Assembly: GCA_900313005.1 (NCBI GenBank)
Contig: ONZJ01000002.1
Span: 1,690,996 to 1,754,995 of the forward strand
Length of the DNA stretch: 64,000 bases
Origin: Rhodobacteraceae bacterium EL129
GTDB taxonomy: Bacteria; Pseudomonadota; Alphaproteobacteria; Rhodobacterales; Rhodobacteraceae
Direction: 5' to 3'
The position numbers and the translations under genes were made by a program. The first letter of the stretch is position 1, and the number at the start of each line of letters is the position of its first letter. Under the pieces are notes generated by a model, which did not search any database, had not been told where the DNA came from, and saw only the letters and a list, made by a program, of their open reading frames with translations. Positions 42,129 through 51,475 of this stretch are shown piece after piece.

Positions 42129-43157
42129 TTAGTCAAGGCTTTGCAGCTCGTTCCAGGCATCGACCTTAGCTTGGTGGGCTTGCAGAGATTCGTACATCTC
42201 CTTCACCACTGGTTTCGCAGCCATCTCCTCGGCCAGAACCTCAGCCCAGGCTTCGCGCAGACGCACCATCACACTGTCTGGCAGACGCTTTGTGATCGCA
42301 CCTTTCTCTGCCATGCGGGCAATCACGTCCATTTGCTCGGCGGGCAACCGGTTGAACGTGTACTGAATGGTGGCCTGACAGGCCATATGCATCTGCGCTT
42401 TGCGCTCGTCACTGTAGCTGTCATAGAGGTCTTTGTTCATTATGAACGAAAACCAGCTGGCCGATTGGTGCCATCCAGGGAAGTAGTTGTACTTGGCAAT
42501 CTCATAGAACCCCATCGCCTCGTCCACGGTCGGGATGGCAAAGTCTGCGGCATCCACACGCCCCCGCTCCAGCGCCAGGAACGTCTCGCCACCCGGAACC
42601 AGCTGAGTTGAAGCGCCCAACTTGGTCAGCACCTTCGCGCCCAGGCCCGAGATGCGGATTTTCATACCATCATAGCTTTCTGGTCCGGTGATTTCTTCGC
42701 GGTACCAACCAGCGGTTTCTTGCGGTTCAATAAAGCAAGGGAAAACCATCACACCGTGTTTGGCATATTCGCGGCGGATGATCTCAATACCGCCACCGTT
42801 CCACATCCACGAGGATGACACCTCGGATGTCGGACCAAAGGGCAACCCGCCGTAGAATTGTGCAACGGGTACAGTCCCCGACCAATAGCCCATCCAATCC
42901 CAACCGGCATCAATGGCACCCGAGGCCACGGAATCGAAAACTTCAAGCGTGGGCACTAGATCGCCGGGTTCGGCCAGGTCAAGCTCAAGCTCGCCACCTG
43001 TTGCGATGGCGATGTTTTCAGCGAATTTCACCCCCATCTGACCAAGCAGATTGTTGGTGCCAAAGGTGCTGGCCACATCGAGTTTCTCGGCTATGGCCGG
43101 GGTCGCCCCTGCGACGAATGCAGCGCCAATCGCTGCAAGTAAATTTGATCTCTTCAT
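42129..43157 (-). CDS. TRAP transporter substrate-binding protein (DctP, TakP-like)
   Basis: A 342-residue protein with signal peptide (MKRSNLLAAIGAAFVAGATPAIA). The ligand-binding core shows 'KIRISGLGAKVLTKLGAST', where the Arg clamps the substrate carboxylate, and 'LVPGGETFLALERGRVDAADF', a pattern of the TakP/2-oxo-acid subgroup. The ligand is therefore an organic acid, perhaps an amino or keto acid handled by the aminotransferase. It is the first gene of the operon dctPQM-aminotransferase-dehydrogenase, divergent from a LysR regulator. Confidence 0.92.
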   Translation of the reverse strand: MKRSNLLAAIGAAFVAGATPAIAEKLDVASTFGTNNLLGQMGVKFAENIAIATGGELELDLAEPGDLVPTLEVFDSVASGAIDAGWDWMGYWSGTVPVAQFYGGLPFGPTSEVSSSWMWNGGGIEIIRREYAKHGVMVFPCFIEPQETAGWYREEITGPESYDGMKIRISGLGAKVLTKLGASTQLVPGGETFLALERGRVDAADFAIPTVDEAMGFYEIAKYNYFPGWHQSASWFSFIMNKDLYDSYSDERKAQMHMACQATIQYTFNRLPAEQMDVIARMAEKGAITKRLPDSVMVRLREAWAEVLAEEMAAKPVVKEMYESLQAHQAKVDAWNELQSLD

Positions 43158-43342
43158 GATTTGGACCTCCCAGGTTCAATTTACAGACGACATATTCGCC
43201 CGACAGTTTAACAAGCGCGTGACATCCCTTGTGATGACGGCGGTGGCTCGTTTAGCCGCTTGATCGCAATCTACGGTGGGTATTTCCAAGCGTGACGAGC
43301 TCTCTGATCATGTTGAACAGGATCGGTAATCCCTGTAAAATC

Positions 43343-43354
43343 ATATTATAATAT
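43343..43354. promoter_or_regulatory. 12-bp palindrome between dctP and its LysR regulator
   Basis: ATATTATAATAT, perfectly symmetric, 25 bases upstream of the LysR start in a 221-base divergent control region. It can serve as a LysR half-site region and as a -10 box (TATAAT is contained in it). The rest of the gap holds nothing else distinct. Confidence 0.45.
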
Positions 43355-43378
43355 CAATCAATCTCAGGTTTTCTTATA

Positions 43379-44320
43379 ATGATCCCCTTTCGGCAACTGA
43401 CCTACATTGTTGCAGTCGCAGATTGTGGCAGCATTTCTGCCGCCGCCGAATCTCTGGCGATCTCGCAACCTGCGATCAGCGCAGCCATCAAGAAAGTTGA
43501 AGAAGAATATCAGCTTAAACTCTTTGTGCGTGAGCGTCCGCACCGGGTTGTCCTGACGCCAGTGGGCCGACGTTTCATTGCACAGGCCCGCCGATTGCTG
43601 GAAAATGCACAGGAATTTGACGATGAGGCCCGCAATCTGCGCCAAAGCCTGCGCGGTGTAGTCGAGGTGGGCTGCTTTTTCCCAACGGCCGCATTCATCA
43701 TACCGATCTTGCTGAAAGGTCTGCGCTCGCGCGGGTTTGATATATCCATCCGCGTTCACGAAGCAGATCTGGATGAGCTGAACAACATGCTGACGCAAGG
43801 CACCATCGAGGTTGCCCTGACCTACAACATGTATCCCAGCCCAGGGATCGAATTTGAATCGCTCATCGAAGCTCCGCCTTACGTCTTGTTGCCAAAGGAT
43901 GATCCGCTGAGCACCCTCCCGGCCATCTCCCTGAATCAACTGGCAGACCGCGATATGGTAGGGCTGAACCTGCCCCTGACCCAGCAATTCTTCCTATCCT
44001 TGTTCTCGCAGCTAAACCTGCGCCCACGGATCAAGCATCAAGCCAAGTCATACGAACTGGTGCGCAGCCTCGTGGCCGCCGGAGAAGGCTATGCGTTGCT
44101 GATCATGCGCCCTGCGAATGAGAGGGCGTATGACGGAGGCGAGCTGGCCTATGTACCCTTGTCCGACGACATTCCACCGCCGCAATACGGTTTGGCCTTC
44201 ACCAATCGCACCGTGCCTACCAAGCTGATCGAAACCTTCGCACAAGTCTGCCGCGAGACATTGAAATCGGAAAACCGTGCTGAAAAATACGTTGTGCAGG
44301 CCCGAGCAGAGGGCGTTTAA
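43379..44320 (+). CDS. LysR family transcriptional regulator
   Basis: A 313-residue regulator. Winged helix at residues 3-62 ('RQLTYIVAVADCGSISAAAESLAISQPAISAAIKKVEEEY'). An effector domain follows, with 'GVVEVGCFFPTAAFIIPILLKGL' and 'LDELNNMLTQGTIEVALTYN'. It is similar in layout to the other LysR protein here (20225-21160): both read 'VALTY(N/D)' and 'APPYVLLP'/'LPPYAFLP', so they belong to one subfamily. It most likely controls the divergent TRAP operon. The inducer is unknown. Confidence 0.92.
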   Translation: MIPFRQLTYIVAVADCGSISAAAESLAISQPAISAAIKKVEEEYQLKLFVRERPHRVVLTPVGRRFIAQARRLLENAQEFDDEARNLRQSLRGVVEVGCFFPTAAFIIPILLKGLRSRGFDISIRVHEADLDELNNMLTQGTIEVALTYNMYPSPGIEFESLIEAPPYVLLPKDDPLSTLPAISLNQLADRDMVGLNLPLTQQFFLSLFSQLNLRPRIKHQAKSYELVRSLVAAGEGYALLIMRPANERAYDGGELAYVPLSDDIPPPQYGLAFTNRTVPTKLIETFAQVCRETLKSENRAEKYVVQARAEGV

Positions 44321-45648
44321 GACACGCGTTCTATGGGCGGACAGTCTCTCACGGCATTCAGAATGATCTCGACCAGTTCAAATTGTGACTGACCGTTGAT
44401 GTCCTCAAAGTAAATGTGGCTGGGCCAGGATTGGCCAACATGATTGTCCTCGGGCAGATCAACGGTTTCGCAGACGCGTTTGATGGCCATGACGTTGGCT
44501 TGGGATTGCGCCGTGACCTCCAGCCTCTTGGCCTCCAGATCCTCGATCGAGTTGCGGTCGATCTCGGGCGAGCCGATGCCCACCGTCAGCGGCATGTTGC
44601 GCCGAATGGCCTGATCTTCATAAAACCCAATATCCACCTTGTCGGATTCCAGGCGCATGACGAACAACGGGTTCACACTCACCTTTGCTTCGGTCAGCTC
44701 CAGCAGCTTGGCCCGGTTTGGACCCGCATCTTCACCGCTGATCGCCCCGCGGCGACGCGCACCTCGGGCTTTCTTCTTCACTTCTGCCACGAAGTCGCCG
44801 CGATAATTGTTATCAAACACCCGACCGGCATAGGGTTTGCCGTCCAGCATATGACGGATGGAACGGATCGACATGGACTGGCAATTCTCAGGCCCGATAA
44901 AGAAGGGCGAGCCTGAGGCATCGGACAGCTCAACCCAGCCGTCCGGAAACTTGGCAAAGAAATGGTCCATCCACGGGCCAAGCACCACGTCGCCCAGATG
45001 ATCCAGCAAGGCATTCACACGGTCAGGGTCATTGACCACATCCGCCAGAAGCGGCTCTTGCCCGTAGATATCCGCAGCCAGACTGTATGGAGCCGAGATC
45101 TGCAACAGTGGGGCCACACCTGTCAGCTCCTGCGTGACGCTCAGGATCCCATCAATCGCCTGCGGCACACCCGTGGTAAAATCCGGTGTGCCCAAATCCT
45201 GCCAATTGTCCTTATTGATCAGAATTGCATCCGGGTCCGCGCCGGGCGGAAACTTGTCCGGGTACATCATAGTTTGACCCAACGGTTCACATGTCCAGGC
45301 ATAAAGTGCCCAGGTCATATAGAATTTGCTGATCCCCAGCAGCCGGCTAACAGCAAGATTGACCCGCACATAACGATAGGGATCGTCGTGGTAGTAAGAG
45401 TGTGATTCGATCCCATAAAGGTCATGCAGGACCGCCAGCCCCAACATGTGAACCGACGCGGTTGAATGAACCCTGTTCGCCGGGGCGAGCTGTTTAAAGT
45501 TATCATCAAACGTGCCATCTATGGCTGCGTCGAAGAAGCGCTTCATCTCTTGTTTTGCATCCGGCTCGCCTGCTTGCCATTGCCGTAGCAAATGTAATCC
45601 TGCGGGAAATTGATAATCTTCAACTTTGACCATAGCGCATGTCACCAT
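44317..45648 (-). CDS. uroporphyrinogen decarboxylase (UroD) family protein, methyltransferase-like
   Basis: A 443-residue protein of the UroD/MtbA superfamily. It is longer than true HemE (about 345) and lacks HemE's N-terminal motif. Seen: 'LGISKFYMTWALYAWTCEPLGQTMMYPDKFPPGADPDAIL', ending in a family-type acidic loop, and 'DGWVELSDASGSPFFIGPENC' at the position where metal-binding family members present substrate residues. Relatives move methyl groups to corrinoid proteins or coenzyme M, but no corrinoid protein gene is near. It is divergent from a MocR regulator. The start could be 5 codons later (MVKVEDYQ). Confidence 0.78.
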   Translation of the reverse strand: MVTCAMVKVEDYQFPAGLHLLRQWQAGEPDAKQEMKRFFDAAIDGTFDDNFKQLAPANRVHSTASVHMLGLAVLHDLYGIESHSYYHDDPYRYVRVNLAVSRLLGISKFYMTWALYAWTCEPLGQTMMYPDKFPPGADPDAILINKDNWQDLGTPDFTTGVPQAIDGILSVTQELTGVAPLLQISAPYSLAADIYGQEPLLADVVNDPDRVNALLDHLGDVVLGPWMDHFFAKFPDGWVELSDASGSPFFIGPENCQSMSIRSIRHMLDGKPYAGRVFDNNYRGDFVAEVKKKARGARRRGAISGEDAGPNRAKLLELTEAKVSVNPLFVMRLESDKVDIGFYEDQAIRRNMPLTVGIGSPEIDRNSIEDLEAKRLEVTAQSQANVMAIKRVCETVDLPEDNHVGQSWPSHIYFEDINGQSQFELVEIILNAVRDCPPIERVS

Positions 45649-45767
45649 CTTGTTTCCGGCTTATCTCCGGCCTCGCACATCAGCGAAACTCGGATCAGGC
45701 TAGCCTCAAGTGGAATGATCGAATATATCCATTATCATAAATTCAATAGACCCATTTGGAGGTGACA

Positions 45768-47297
45768 TTGGCCAAACATGCCGGAGGGGCTTTGTTGCAG
45801 GGGTTTGATGTTGATCGCAACAGCCCCATCCCGATCTATCGCCAGATTGAAAACACGCTGCGCCGTCTTATCCTGGACGGGACGTTGTCATCGGGTCGGA
45901 AACTGCCTTCGACCCGTGAATTAGCTATGGAACTTGGCGTTTCACGGATCACGGTGAAATCCGTTTACGAACAGTTGGTCGCGGAAGGGTATCTAACAGC
46001 CAAGACAGGCTCTGGCACCTTCGTGACCACAGGATTGAAGCTTGAAATGTCCTCGGATTTCACGCGGCCCTCGCCGAGTGTCAGCGCCCCGAAAACCAAC
46101 CTGCCTGTCCGCGCTGCGTCCATTGAATCGTCAAAAGCCAGTGTGCGCCACGGAGCCACTGATCCGTTTCGACCTGGCGTGCCAGCGCTTGACTTGTTTC
46201 CGGTAAAGCTTTGGATGAAGTACCTCTCGGATGCCACACTGACAGGCGCGCGCAGGCATCTGAGCTATGGGGATGTCATCGGCAATCCTGCTTTGCGCCG
46301 CGCGATTGCCAAGCATCTGACAGATGCGCGAGGCATGCGGGTCGACCCCGATGAAATCATCATCACTTCAGGCGCGCAGCAGGCCTTTGTCCTGATCTCT
46401 TTCGTGTTGCTCACGCACGGCGACACAGTCTGGTACGAAGATCCCGGCCATATCGCCGGACGCGATGTGATGCAGATCATGGGGGCGAATGTGGCACCTG
46501 TCCCTATAGACGACGAGGGGCTGGACCTGCGCTATGCCACCCAACATCACCCCATGCCCAAGGTAATATTCACAACCCCGTCGCACCAACAGCCCCTGGG
46601 GATCACGATGAGCCTGACGCGGCGTCTGGCCCTGTTGAACTACGCCAAGGACAACGACGCGTGGGTGATCGAGGACGATTACGACAGTGAATTCCGCTAC
46701 CGTGGCCGTCCTCTGCCCGCCCTAAGTGCGCTTGATAGCGAACGGAAGGTATTTTACGTCGGCACGTTTTCCAAATCCATGTTCGCCGCCATGCGCCTTG
46801 GGTACATCGTGGTTCCGCGCAGCCTGACGGATGCTTTTGCCAAGGCCAAAACGCTGCTTGGTCAAACCTCGTCGGCGGTGGTCGAGCAGGCCATGGCCGA
46901 CTTCATGGAGGAGGGACGTTTTGTTGAACATATCCGCAAGATGCGCCGGATTTACCGCGATCGGCGCGACACTCTGTTTGAGAGCCTGTCGCATGAGAGT
47001 GCTGGCTTGTTGGCGCCTCAGCAAACGGATGCAGGGATGCATATGCTGGCATGGTTGCCAGATGGGTGGGATGATCAAACCGCGCATCGCGCGCTGCTGC
47101 AACAGGGGATTGAATCCCTACCCCTCTCTGTCTATTCGCTTGCGTCCACGCAGCGCCCAGCCTTGGTCTTGGGGTTTTCCGGGGCGCAAGAAAGTCAGAT
47201 CCCGAAACTCGTCAAGCGCACCGCGCAAATTCTGCAAAATGCAGATAATCCCCCATTGCAGCCACCAAGAAGGCGCTTGTATGCAGGGCTGACCTGA
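45768..47297 (+). CDS. MocR/PdxR-type regulator (GntR domain fused to aminotransferase domain)
   Basis: A 509-residue protein started here at TTG, because GGAGGT ends 4 bases before it. The frame also has a TTG 4 codons earlier inside the ribosome site. N-terminal GntR helix-turn-helix: 'SSGRKLPSTRELAMELGVSRITVKSVYEQLVAEGYL'. After a linker comes a fold-type I aminotransferase-like domain with the PLP lysine in 'VGTFSKSMFAAMRLGY' (about residue 335). MocR proteins sense PLP-linked amino compounds. It is divergent from the UroD-like gene, with a sulfatase gene 10 bases downstream; either could be its target. Confidence 0.92.
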   Translation: MAKHAGGALLQGFDVDRNSPIPIYRQIENTLRRLILDGTLSSGRKLPSTRELAMELGVSRITVKSVYEQLVAEGYLTAKTGSGTFVTTGLKLEMSSDFTRPSPSVSAPKTNLPVRAASIESSKASVRHGATDPFRPGVPALDLFPVKLWMKYLSDATLTGARRHLSYGDVIGNPALRRAIAKHLTDARGMRVDPDEIIITSGAQQAFVLISFVLLTHGDTVWYEDPGHIAGRDVMQIMGANVAPVPIDDEGLDLRYATQHHPMPKVIFTTPSHQQPLGITMSLTRRLALLNYAKDNDAWVIEDDYDSEFRYRGRPLPALSALDSERKVFYVGTFSKSMFAAMRLGYIVVPRSLTDAFAKAKTLLGQTSSAVVEQAMADFMEEGRFVEHIRKMRRIYRDRRDTLFESLSHESAGLLAPQQTDAGMHMLAWLPDGWDDQTAHRALLQQGIESLPLSVYSLASTQRPALVLGFSGAQESQIPKLVKRTAQILQNADNPPLQPPRRRLYAGLT

Positions 47298-47307
47298 CTC
47301 GCGACTT

Positions 47308-48876
47308 ATGGACAAGCCGATGCCTGCAAACCGCAACGTGCTCTTTGTGATCATCGACCAATTGCGTGCAGATTGTCTGACGGGCGCTCTGGCGGATCAT
47401 GTCGCACTGCCGCACCTGCGCGCATTGATGAAAGATAGTGTCACCTTCACCAATCATGTTTCAGTGACCAACCCTTGCGGCCCTTCGCGGGCGTCCATTC
47501 TGACCGGGCAGTATGCGATGAACCACAGGTCCGTTCGCAATGGCACCCCGCTGCGGCACGACACGCCCAACATCGCCACTCAGATGCGCAAAGCCGGGTA
47601 CACCCCGATGCTATTTGGCTATACCGATACATCGCAAGATCCGCGCGTTCATGCGCCAGATGATCCCGCCCTGACAACTTACGAGCACCCCATGGACGGG
47701 TTTGAGGAAGTGGTGGAGATGCGATCAGACACATCCCAGCCTTGGCGCGACCACCTCAAGAAACACGGGTATATTTTTGATAGATATCCAGACCTTTTCA
47801 AACCCGTCTCAACCTCTGGTGCTGCACCAAAGCTGAACGATCCCGCTCTATATGCCGCTGAAGACAGCGACACGGCCTTTCTTACGGATATGTTTCTGGA
47901 CAAGATGCGCCAGTGTCAGGACGACAGCTGGTTCTCTCATTTGACCTATATTCGTCCTCACCCGCCCCTGAATGCCCCGGCGCCCTATAATGATATGTAT
48001 GATCCAGCCGATTTGCCGCTGCCCACACGGCTGGGTTCGCGTGAGCTTGAAATGGATCAACATCCGTTTTGCGCCCCTGCCATCGCACGGGTCAGCCCGG
48101 CAGACTTTGTGGTGGGATTCCCGGATCTTGAGGCGAGCGACGAGACCACCCAAACTCTCAGATCACTTTATCTGGGGTTGGCCACAGAGGTGGATCATCA
48201 CATCGGGCGGGTGATCCAATTCCTGATGGACAGTGGGCAATATGACGATACCATGATTGTCGTCACGGCAGATCACGGTGAAATGCTTGGCGACCGCCAC
48301 GCCTGGGGCAAGATGTCGATCTATGATGCGGCCTATCGCACCCCGTTGATCATCCGCGTGCCAGGGGGCGAAAAACAAGCAGGTGCCCGGATCGACGCGC
48401 CAACAGAATCTATCGACATCACGCCGACTTTGCTGGATTGGGTCGGTCAGGACGTACCCAACGCGGTGGATGGACGATCTCTCCTGCCGTTTCTTTCGGG
48501 TGAGACGCCAAAGGACTGGCGTACCCATTCGTTTTCCGAGCTCGATTTTGGCCACCCCGCGACACCGACCATTTGGCAAGAGGTACTTGGCACATCGCCC
48601 AGCACATCGTGTCTGAGCATCCTGCGCAGCCCGCGATATTCACTGATCGAGTTTGCGTCAGATTTGCCCCCAATCTTGTTTGATTTCGCAGCTTCAGGTG
48701 AGATGAAGAATGTCGCAGAAGACCCTGAATATGCAGATATCTTATACCAGATGACGCGGCGCATACTGCATCACCGCACAGCCTATACGAACCATACACT
48801 TTCGTTGGATTTCATCACCACGGAGGGACCACGACAGACCCGTCGACACCCGCAGGCGTCACGCGGCCTTCTTTAG
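47308..48876 (+). CDS. sulfatase/phosphonate monoester hydrolase family enzyme
   Basis: A 522-residue alkaline-phosphatase-fold hydrolase. The metal start is 'VIIDQLRADCL' and the active-site consensus C-x-P-S-R is present ('NPCGPSRASILTGQY', Cys about residue 57), so formylglycine formation is possible. 'VVTADHGEMLGDRHAWGKMSIYDAAYRTPLI' holds the remaining metal ligands. Many such proteins are choline sulfatases or phosphonate monoester hydrolases; 'RPHPPLNAPAPYN' is typical of the latter group. No signal peptide, so cytoplasmic. It lies 10 bases after the MocR gene and overlaps the ketoacyl synthase gene end to end. Confidence 0.88.
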   Translation: MDKPMPANRNVLFVIIDQLRADCLTGALADHVALPHLRALMKDSVTFTNHVSVTNPCGPSRASILTGQYAMNHRSVRNGTPLRHDTPNIATQMRKAGYTPMLFGYTDTSQDPRVHAPDDPALTTYEHPMDGFEEVVEMRSDTSQPWRDHLKKHGYIFDRYPDLFKPVSTSGAAPKLNDPALYAAEDSDTAFLTDMFLDKMRQCQDDSWFSHLTYIRPHPPLNAPAPYNDMYDPADLPLPTRLGSRELEMDQHPFCAPAIARVSPADFVVGFPDLEASDETTQTLRSLYLGLATEVDHHIGRVIQFLMDSGQYDDTMIVVTADHGEMLGDRHAWGKMSIYDAAYRTPLIIRVPGGEKQAGARIDAPTESIDITPTLLDWVGQDVPNAVDGRSLLPFLSGETPKDWRTHSFSELDFGHPATPTIWQEVLGTSPSTSCLSILRSPRYSLIEFASDLPPILFDFAASGEMKNVAEDPEYADILYQMTRRILHHRTAYTNHTLSLDFITTEGPRQTRRHPQASRGLL

Positions 48877-50070
48877 CGCCAGCACAGCGTTCAAACCGCC
48901 AAAGGCAAAGGCGTTGCTGAGCGCCACGTTGATTTCGGCGTCGCGCGCCACGTTGGGGACCACGTCGAGGGCGCATTCCGGGTCGGGCTCTTCATAGCCG
49001 ATGGTTGGGGCCACGACACCGTCGCGTAGGGCCATGATACAGGCCAGAAGCTCAACCGCGCCTGTGCCTCCGATCAGATGCCCGTGCATGGATTTGGTCG
49101 AGGAAATCATCAACCGATCTGCATGGGGTCCAAACACATCCGCAACGGCCGCAGATTCGGTTTTGTCATTGGCAGCCGTCCCGGTGCCATGGGCGTTGAT
49201 ATAGCCGACCTCCTCGGGATTGATCCGTGCATCTTCCAATGCGCCCTGGATGGCCCGGGCCGCCCCTTGTTTGGAGGGCATGACAATGTCAGCAGCGTCC
49301 GAGGACATGGCAAACCCGGCCACTTCGGCCAGGATTTCAGCACCGCGGGCGCGGGCGTGCTCGTATTCCTCAAAGACGAAAATCCCGGCGCCTTCGCCCT
49401 GTACCATCCCGTTGCGATTGGCCGAAAACGGGCGGCAAGCATCCTTTGACATGACGCGCAGGCCTTCCCAGGCCTTCACACCTCCAAAGCACAACATGCT
49501 TTCGGAGCCGCCCGTGATCATCACGGGGCTCGCGCCTCCGTGGACCAGTTGAAACGCTTGTGCCATGGCATGATTGGATGACGCACACGCAGTGGACACA
49601 GTAAAGCTCGGCCCCTTGAGGTTAAACTCCATCGACACGTGGGAGGCTGCAGCATTGTTCATCAGCTTGGGCACCACGAAAGGGTGCACCCGGTTTTTGC
49701 CGTGCTCGTACACCGAGCGATAGTTTTCGTCCAGCGTGGTCATGCCGCCACCAGAGTTGCCCAGCACAACACCCGTTTTCGCGGCCAACGCGCCGGTAAA
49801 TTCCAATCCCGACTGTCCAATGGCCTCGCGCGCGGCGATCAGGGTGAACTGCGTGAACCGGTCAAACAACGCCAATTGCTGACGATTGAATGCCTCTTCG
49901 GGTTCATATCCTTTGACCTGCCCACCGATGCGGATGGACAAACGTTCGACGTCCTGAAACTCCAGATCGGAAATGCCACACCGGCCTTCGCGCATAGCTT
50001 GCAGAGTCGAAGGAACATCTTGTCCCAGGGCATTGATCGTGCCCGCGCCCGTGATGACCACCCGTTTCAC
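48859..50070 (-). CDS. beta-ketoacyl-ACP synthase (FabF-type)
   Basis: A 403-residue condensing enzyme with the complete Cys-His-His triad: C162 (STACASSNHA), H294 (NAHGTGT) and H331 (SMHGHLIGGTG). The gate 'SNAFAFGGLNAVL' (about 385) is intact. It adds malonyl-ACP units to a growing acyl chain. Its start overlaps the end of a dedicated acyl carrier protein gene by 4 bases, and lpxD lies just upstream. That suggests a special chain for lipid A or another envelope lipid rather than bulk fatty acid synthesis, for which fabF sits with fabD/fabG elsewhere. This is inference. Confidence 0.92.
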   Translation of the reverse strand: MKRVVITGAGTINALGQDVPSTLQAMREGRCGISDLEFQDVERLSIRIGGQVKGYEPEEAFNRQQLALFDRFTQFTLIAAREAIGQSGLEFTGALAAKTGVVLGNSGGGMTTLDENYRSVYEHGKNRVHPFVVPKLMNNAAASHVSMEFNLKGPSFTVSTACASSNHAMAQAFQLVHGGASPVMITGGSESMLCFGGVKAWEGLRVMSKDACRPFSANRNGMVQGEGAGIFVFEEYEHARARGAEILAEVAGFAMSSDAADIVMPSKQGAARAIQGALEDARINPEEVGYINAHGTGTAANDKTESAAVADVFGPHADRLMISSTKSMHGHLIGGTGAVELLACIMALRDGVVAPTIGYEEPDPECALDVVPNVARDAEINVALSNAFAFGGLNAVLALKKAA

Positions 50071-50324
50071 GATTGCTCTTTCACCAACGTCTCAACGCCC
50101 ATGATGATGGATGACACGGTCGAGATGTCGAAATCGCTTTCGCTGGGGTCATTGGCATTGAAAGGAACGTTGATGTCGAACTCTTCCTCGATGGCAAAGA
50201 TGCTTTCGACCAGCCCGAGGCTGTCAATGCCCAGGCTTTCCAACGTCATCTCTTCCGAGACGTCCTCAACCTCCAAAACCGCCTGTTCGGCGACAATTTT
50301 GATCACACGGTCTTTGATGCTCAT
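50067..50324 (-). CDS. acyl carrier protein (dedicated, lipid A-linked)
   Basis: An 85-residue ACP. The phosphopantetheine serine is S35 in 'LGIDSLGLVE'. The helices are acidic as normal, but the segment 'VPFNANDPSESDFDISTVSSII' differs from the housekeeping AcpP. Coupled (ATGA) to the ketoacyl synthase and 43 bases downstream of lpxD. A carrier for a special hydroxy-acyl chain is inferred from this context. Confidence 0.93.
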   Translation of the reverse strand: MSIKDRVIKIVAEQAVLEVEDVSEEMTLESLGIDSLGLVESIFAIEEEFDINVPFNANDPSESDFDISTVSSIIMGVETLVKEQS

Positions 50325-50367
50325 ATCCGATTACCTCAGCAATCTCTTTGCCGATCATGTAGTCGCT

Positions 50368-51450
50368 CTATTCACCCTTTAAAACTCTTTTCTTTAGCTC
50401 TGCGACATCCTTGAACAACCGCCCCAGCCGCCTCTGGTTTTTGTAAAGCTCGATGTGCTGGTCCATCTTGATCGCCGGATAGCCCATCATCACCCGGCCC
50501 GCAGGCACGTTTGACACGATCTTGGAGCCGCCGGCAGCCACGACGTTATCGCCGATAAACGTATTGTCGGCCACCGCTGCGCGCCCGCCCAGCACCACGT
50601 TGTTTCCCAGTGTGACGGAGCCCGCGAGCCCAGCCATGCCACAGATCAGGCAATCGCGACCGGTGACTGAGTTATGGCCAATCTGAACGAGGTTATCCAC
50701 CTTGGTGCCCTGGCCAATAATGGTATCGCGGATGGTGCCTCGGTCGATGGTCGAATTTGATCCCACTTCAACATCGTCATGCAGCTGGACAGACCCCAGC
50801 GAATGAATACGCACATAGGACTGCGCTTTGGCCTCGCCAGTGTCTTTCAGTGTCTCGCGGGCTTTTTCCACGGCCGAGACTTCGGGAGTGACGAAGGAAA
50901 ACCCATCACCGCCGATCACCACGCCCGGATGCAAGATCACGCGGTTGGCAATGCTCACACGCGCCGAGATTTTGACACCCTCACGCAGCAAACACCCACC
51001 GCCGATCTGTGCATCGGAGCCAATGAAACACTGCGCGCCGACCTTTGTGCCGGTGCCGATCTTAACCCCGGCCCCGATCACTGTCAGAGGGCCGATATCC
51101 ACGCCTTCGCCAATATCAGCCGAAGGATCAATAATTGCACTGGCATGAATGCCCGGACCCCAGCCCTGACCTGGATCCAGCATTTGTGTCAGCCCGGCCA
51201 TAGCAAACCGAGGGCGAGGTGCGATGATCGCGGCCTCGAGCCCGAACGCCTGCCAATCGGCGCCTTCCCACAGGATCGCGGCACGGGCCCGGCCTTGGCC
51301 AAGGGCCTCGGCATATTCGGGCTTCATCGCCAGGGCGAGCTGATCTGGCCCCGCATCGGCAGGCTCAGCCACCGAGGTGATCTGAAAATCAGAGGCGCCA
51401 AGGACTTCTGCCCCCAGCGCCTCAGCAATCTCTGACAATCTGTGCGTCAT
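50368..51450 (-). CDS. lpxD: UDP-3-O-(3-hydroxyacyl)glucosamine N-acyltransferase
   Basis: This is a 360-residue enzyme starting MTHRLSEIAEALGAEV; 92 upstream codons in frame are not coding. The N-terminal uridine-binding domain (1-100) is followed by a left-handed beta helix with many hexapeptide repeats ('IGEGVDIGPLTVIGAGVKIG'). The catalytic His is in 'LVQIGHNSV' (about 252). A short C-terminal helical tail follows. It adds the second hydroxy-acyl chain in lipid A synthesis. It is not next to lpxA, lpxB or fabZ as usual, but to a private ACP and ketoacyl synthase. Confidence 0.93.
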   Translation of the reverse strand: MTHRLSEIAEALGAEVLGASDFQITSVAEPADAGPDQLALAMKPEYAEALGQGRARAAILWEGADWQAFGLEAAIIAPRPRFAMAGLTQMLDPGQGWGPGIHASAIIDPSADIGEGVDIGPLTVIGAGVKIGTGTKVGAQCFIGSDAQIGGGCLLREGVKISARVSIANRVILHPGVVIGGDGFSFVTPEVSAVEKARETLKDTGEAKAQSYVRIHSLGSVQLHDDVEVGSNSTIDRGTIRDTIIGQGTKVDNLVQIGHNSVTGRDCLICGMAGLAGSVTLGNNVVLGGRAAVADNTFIGDNVVAAGGSKIVSNVPAGRVMMGYPAIKMDQHIELYKNQRRLGRLFKDVAELKKRVLKGE

Positions 51451-51475
51451 TGGTGCCTCCCGCGTTGCGCGAGAT

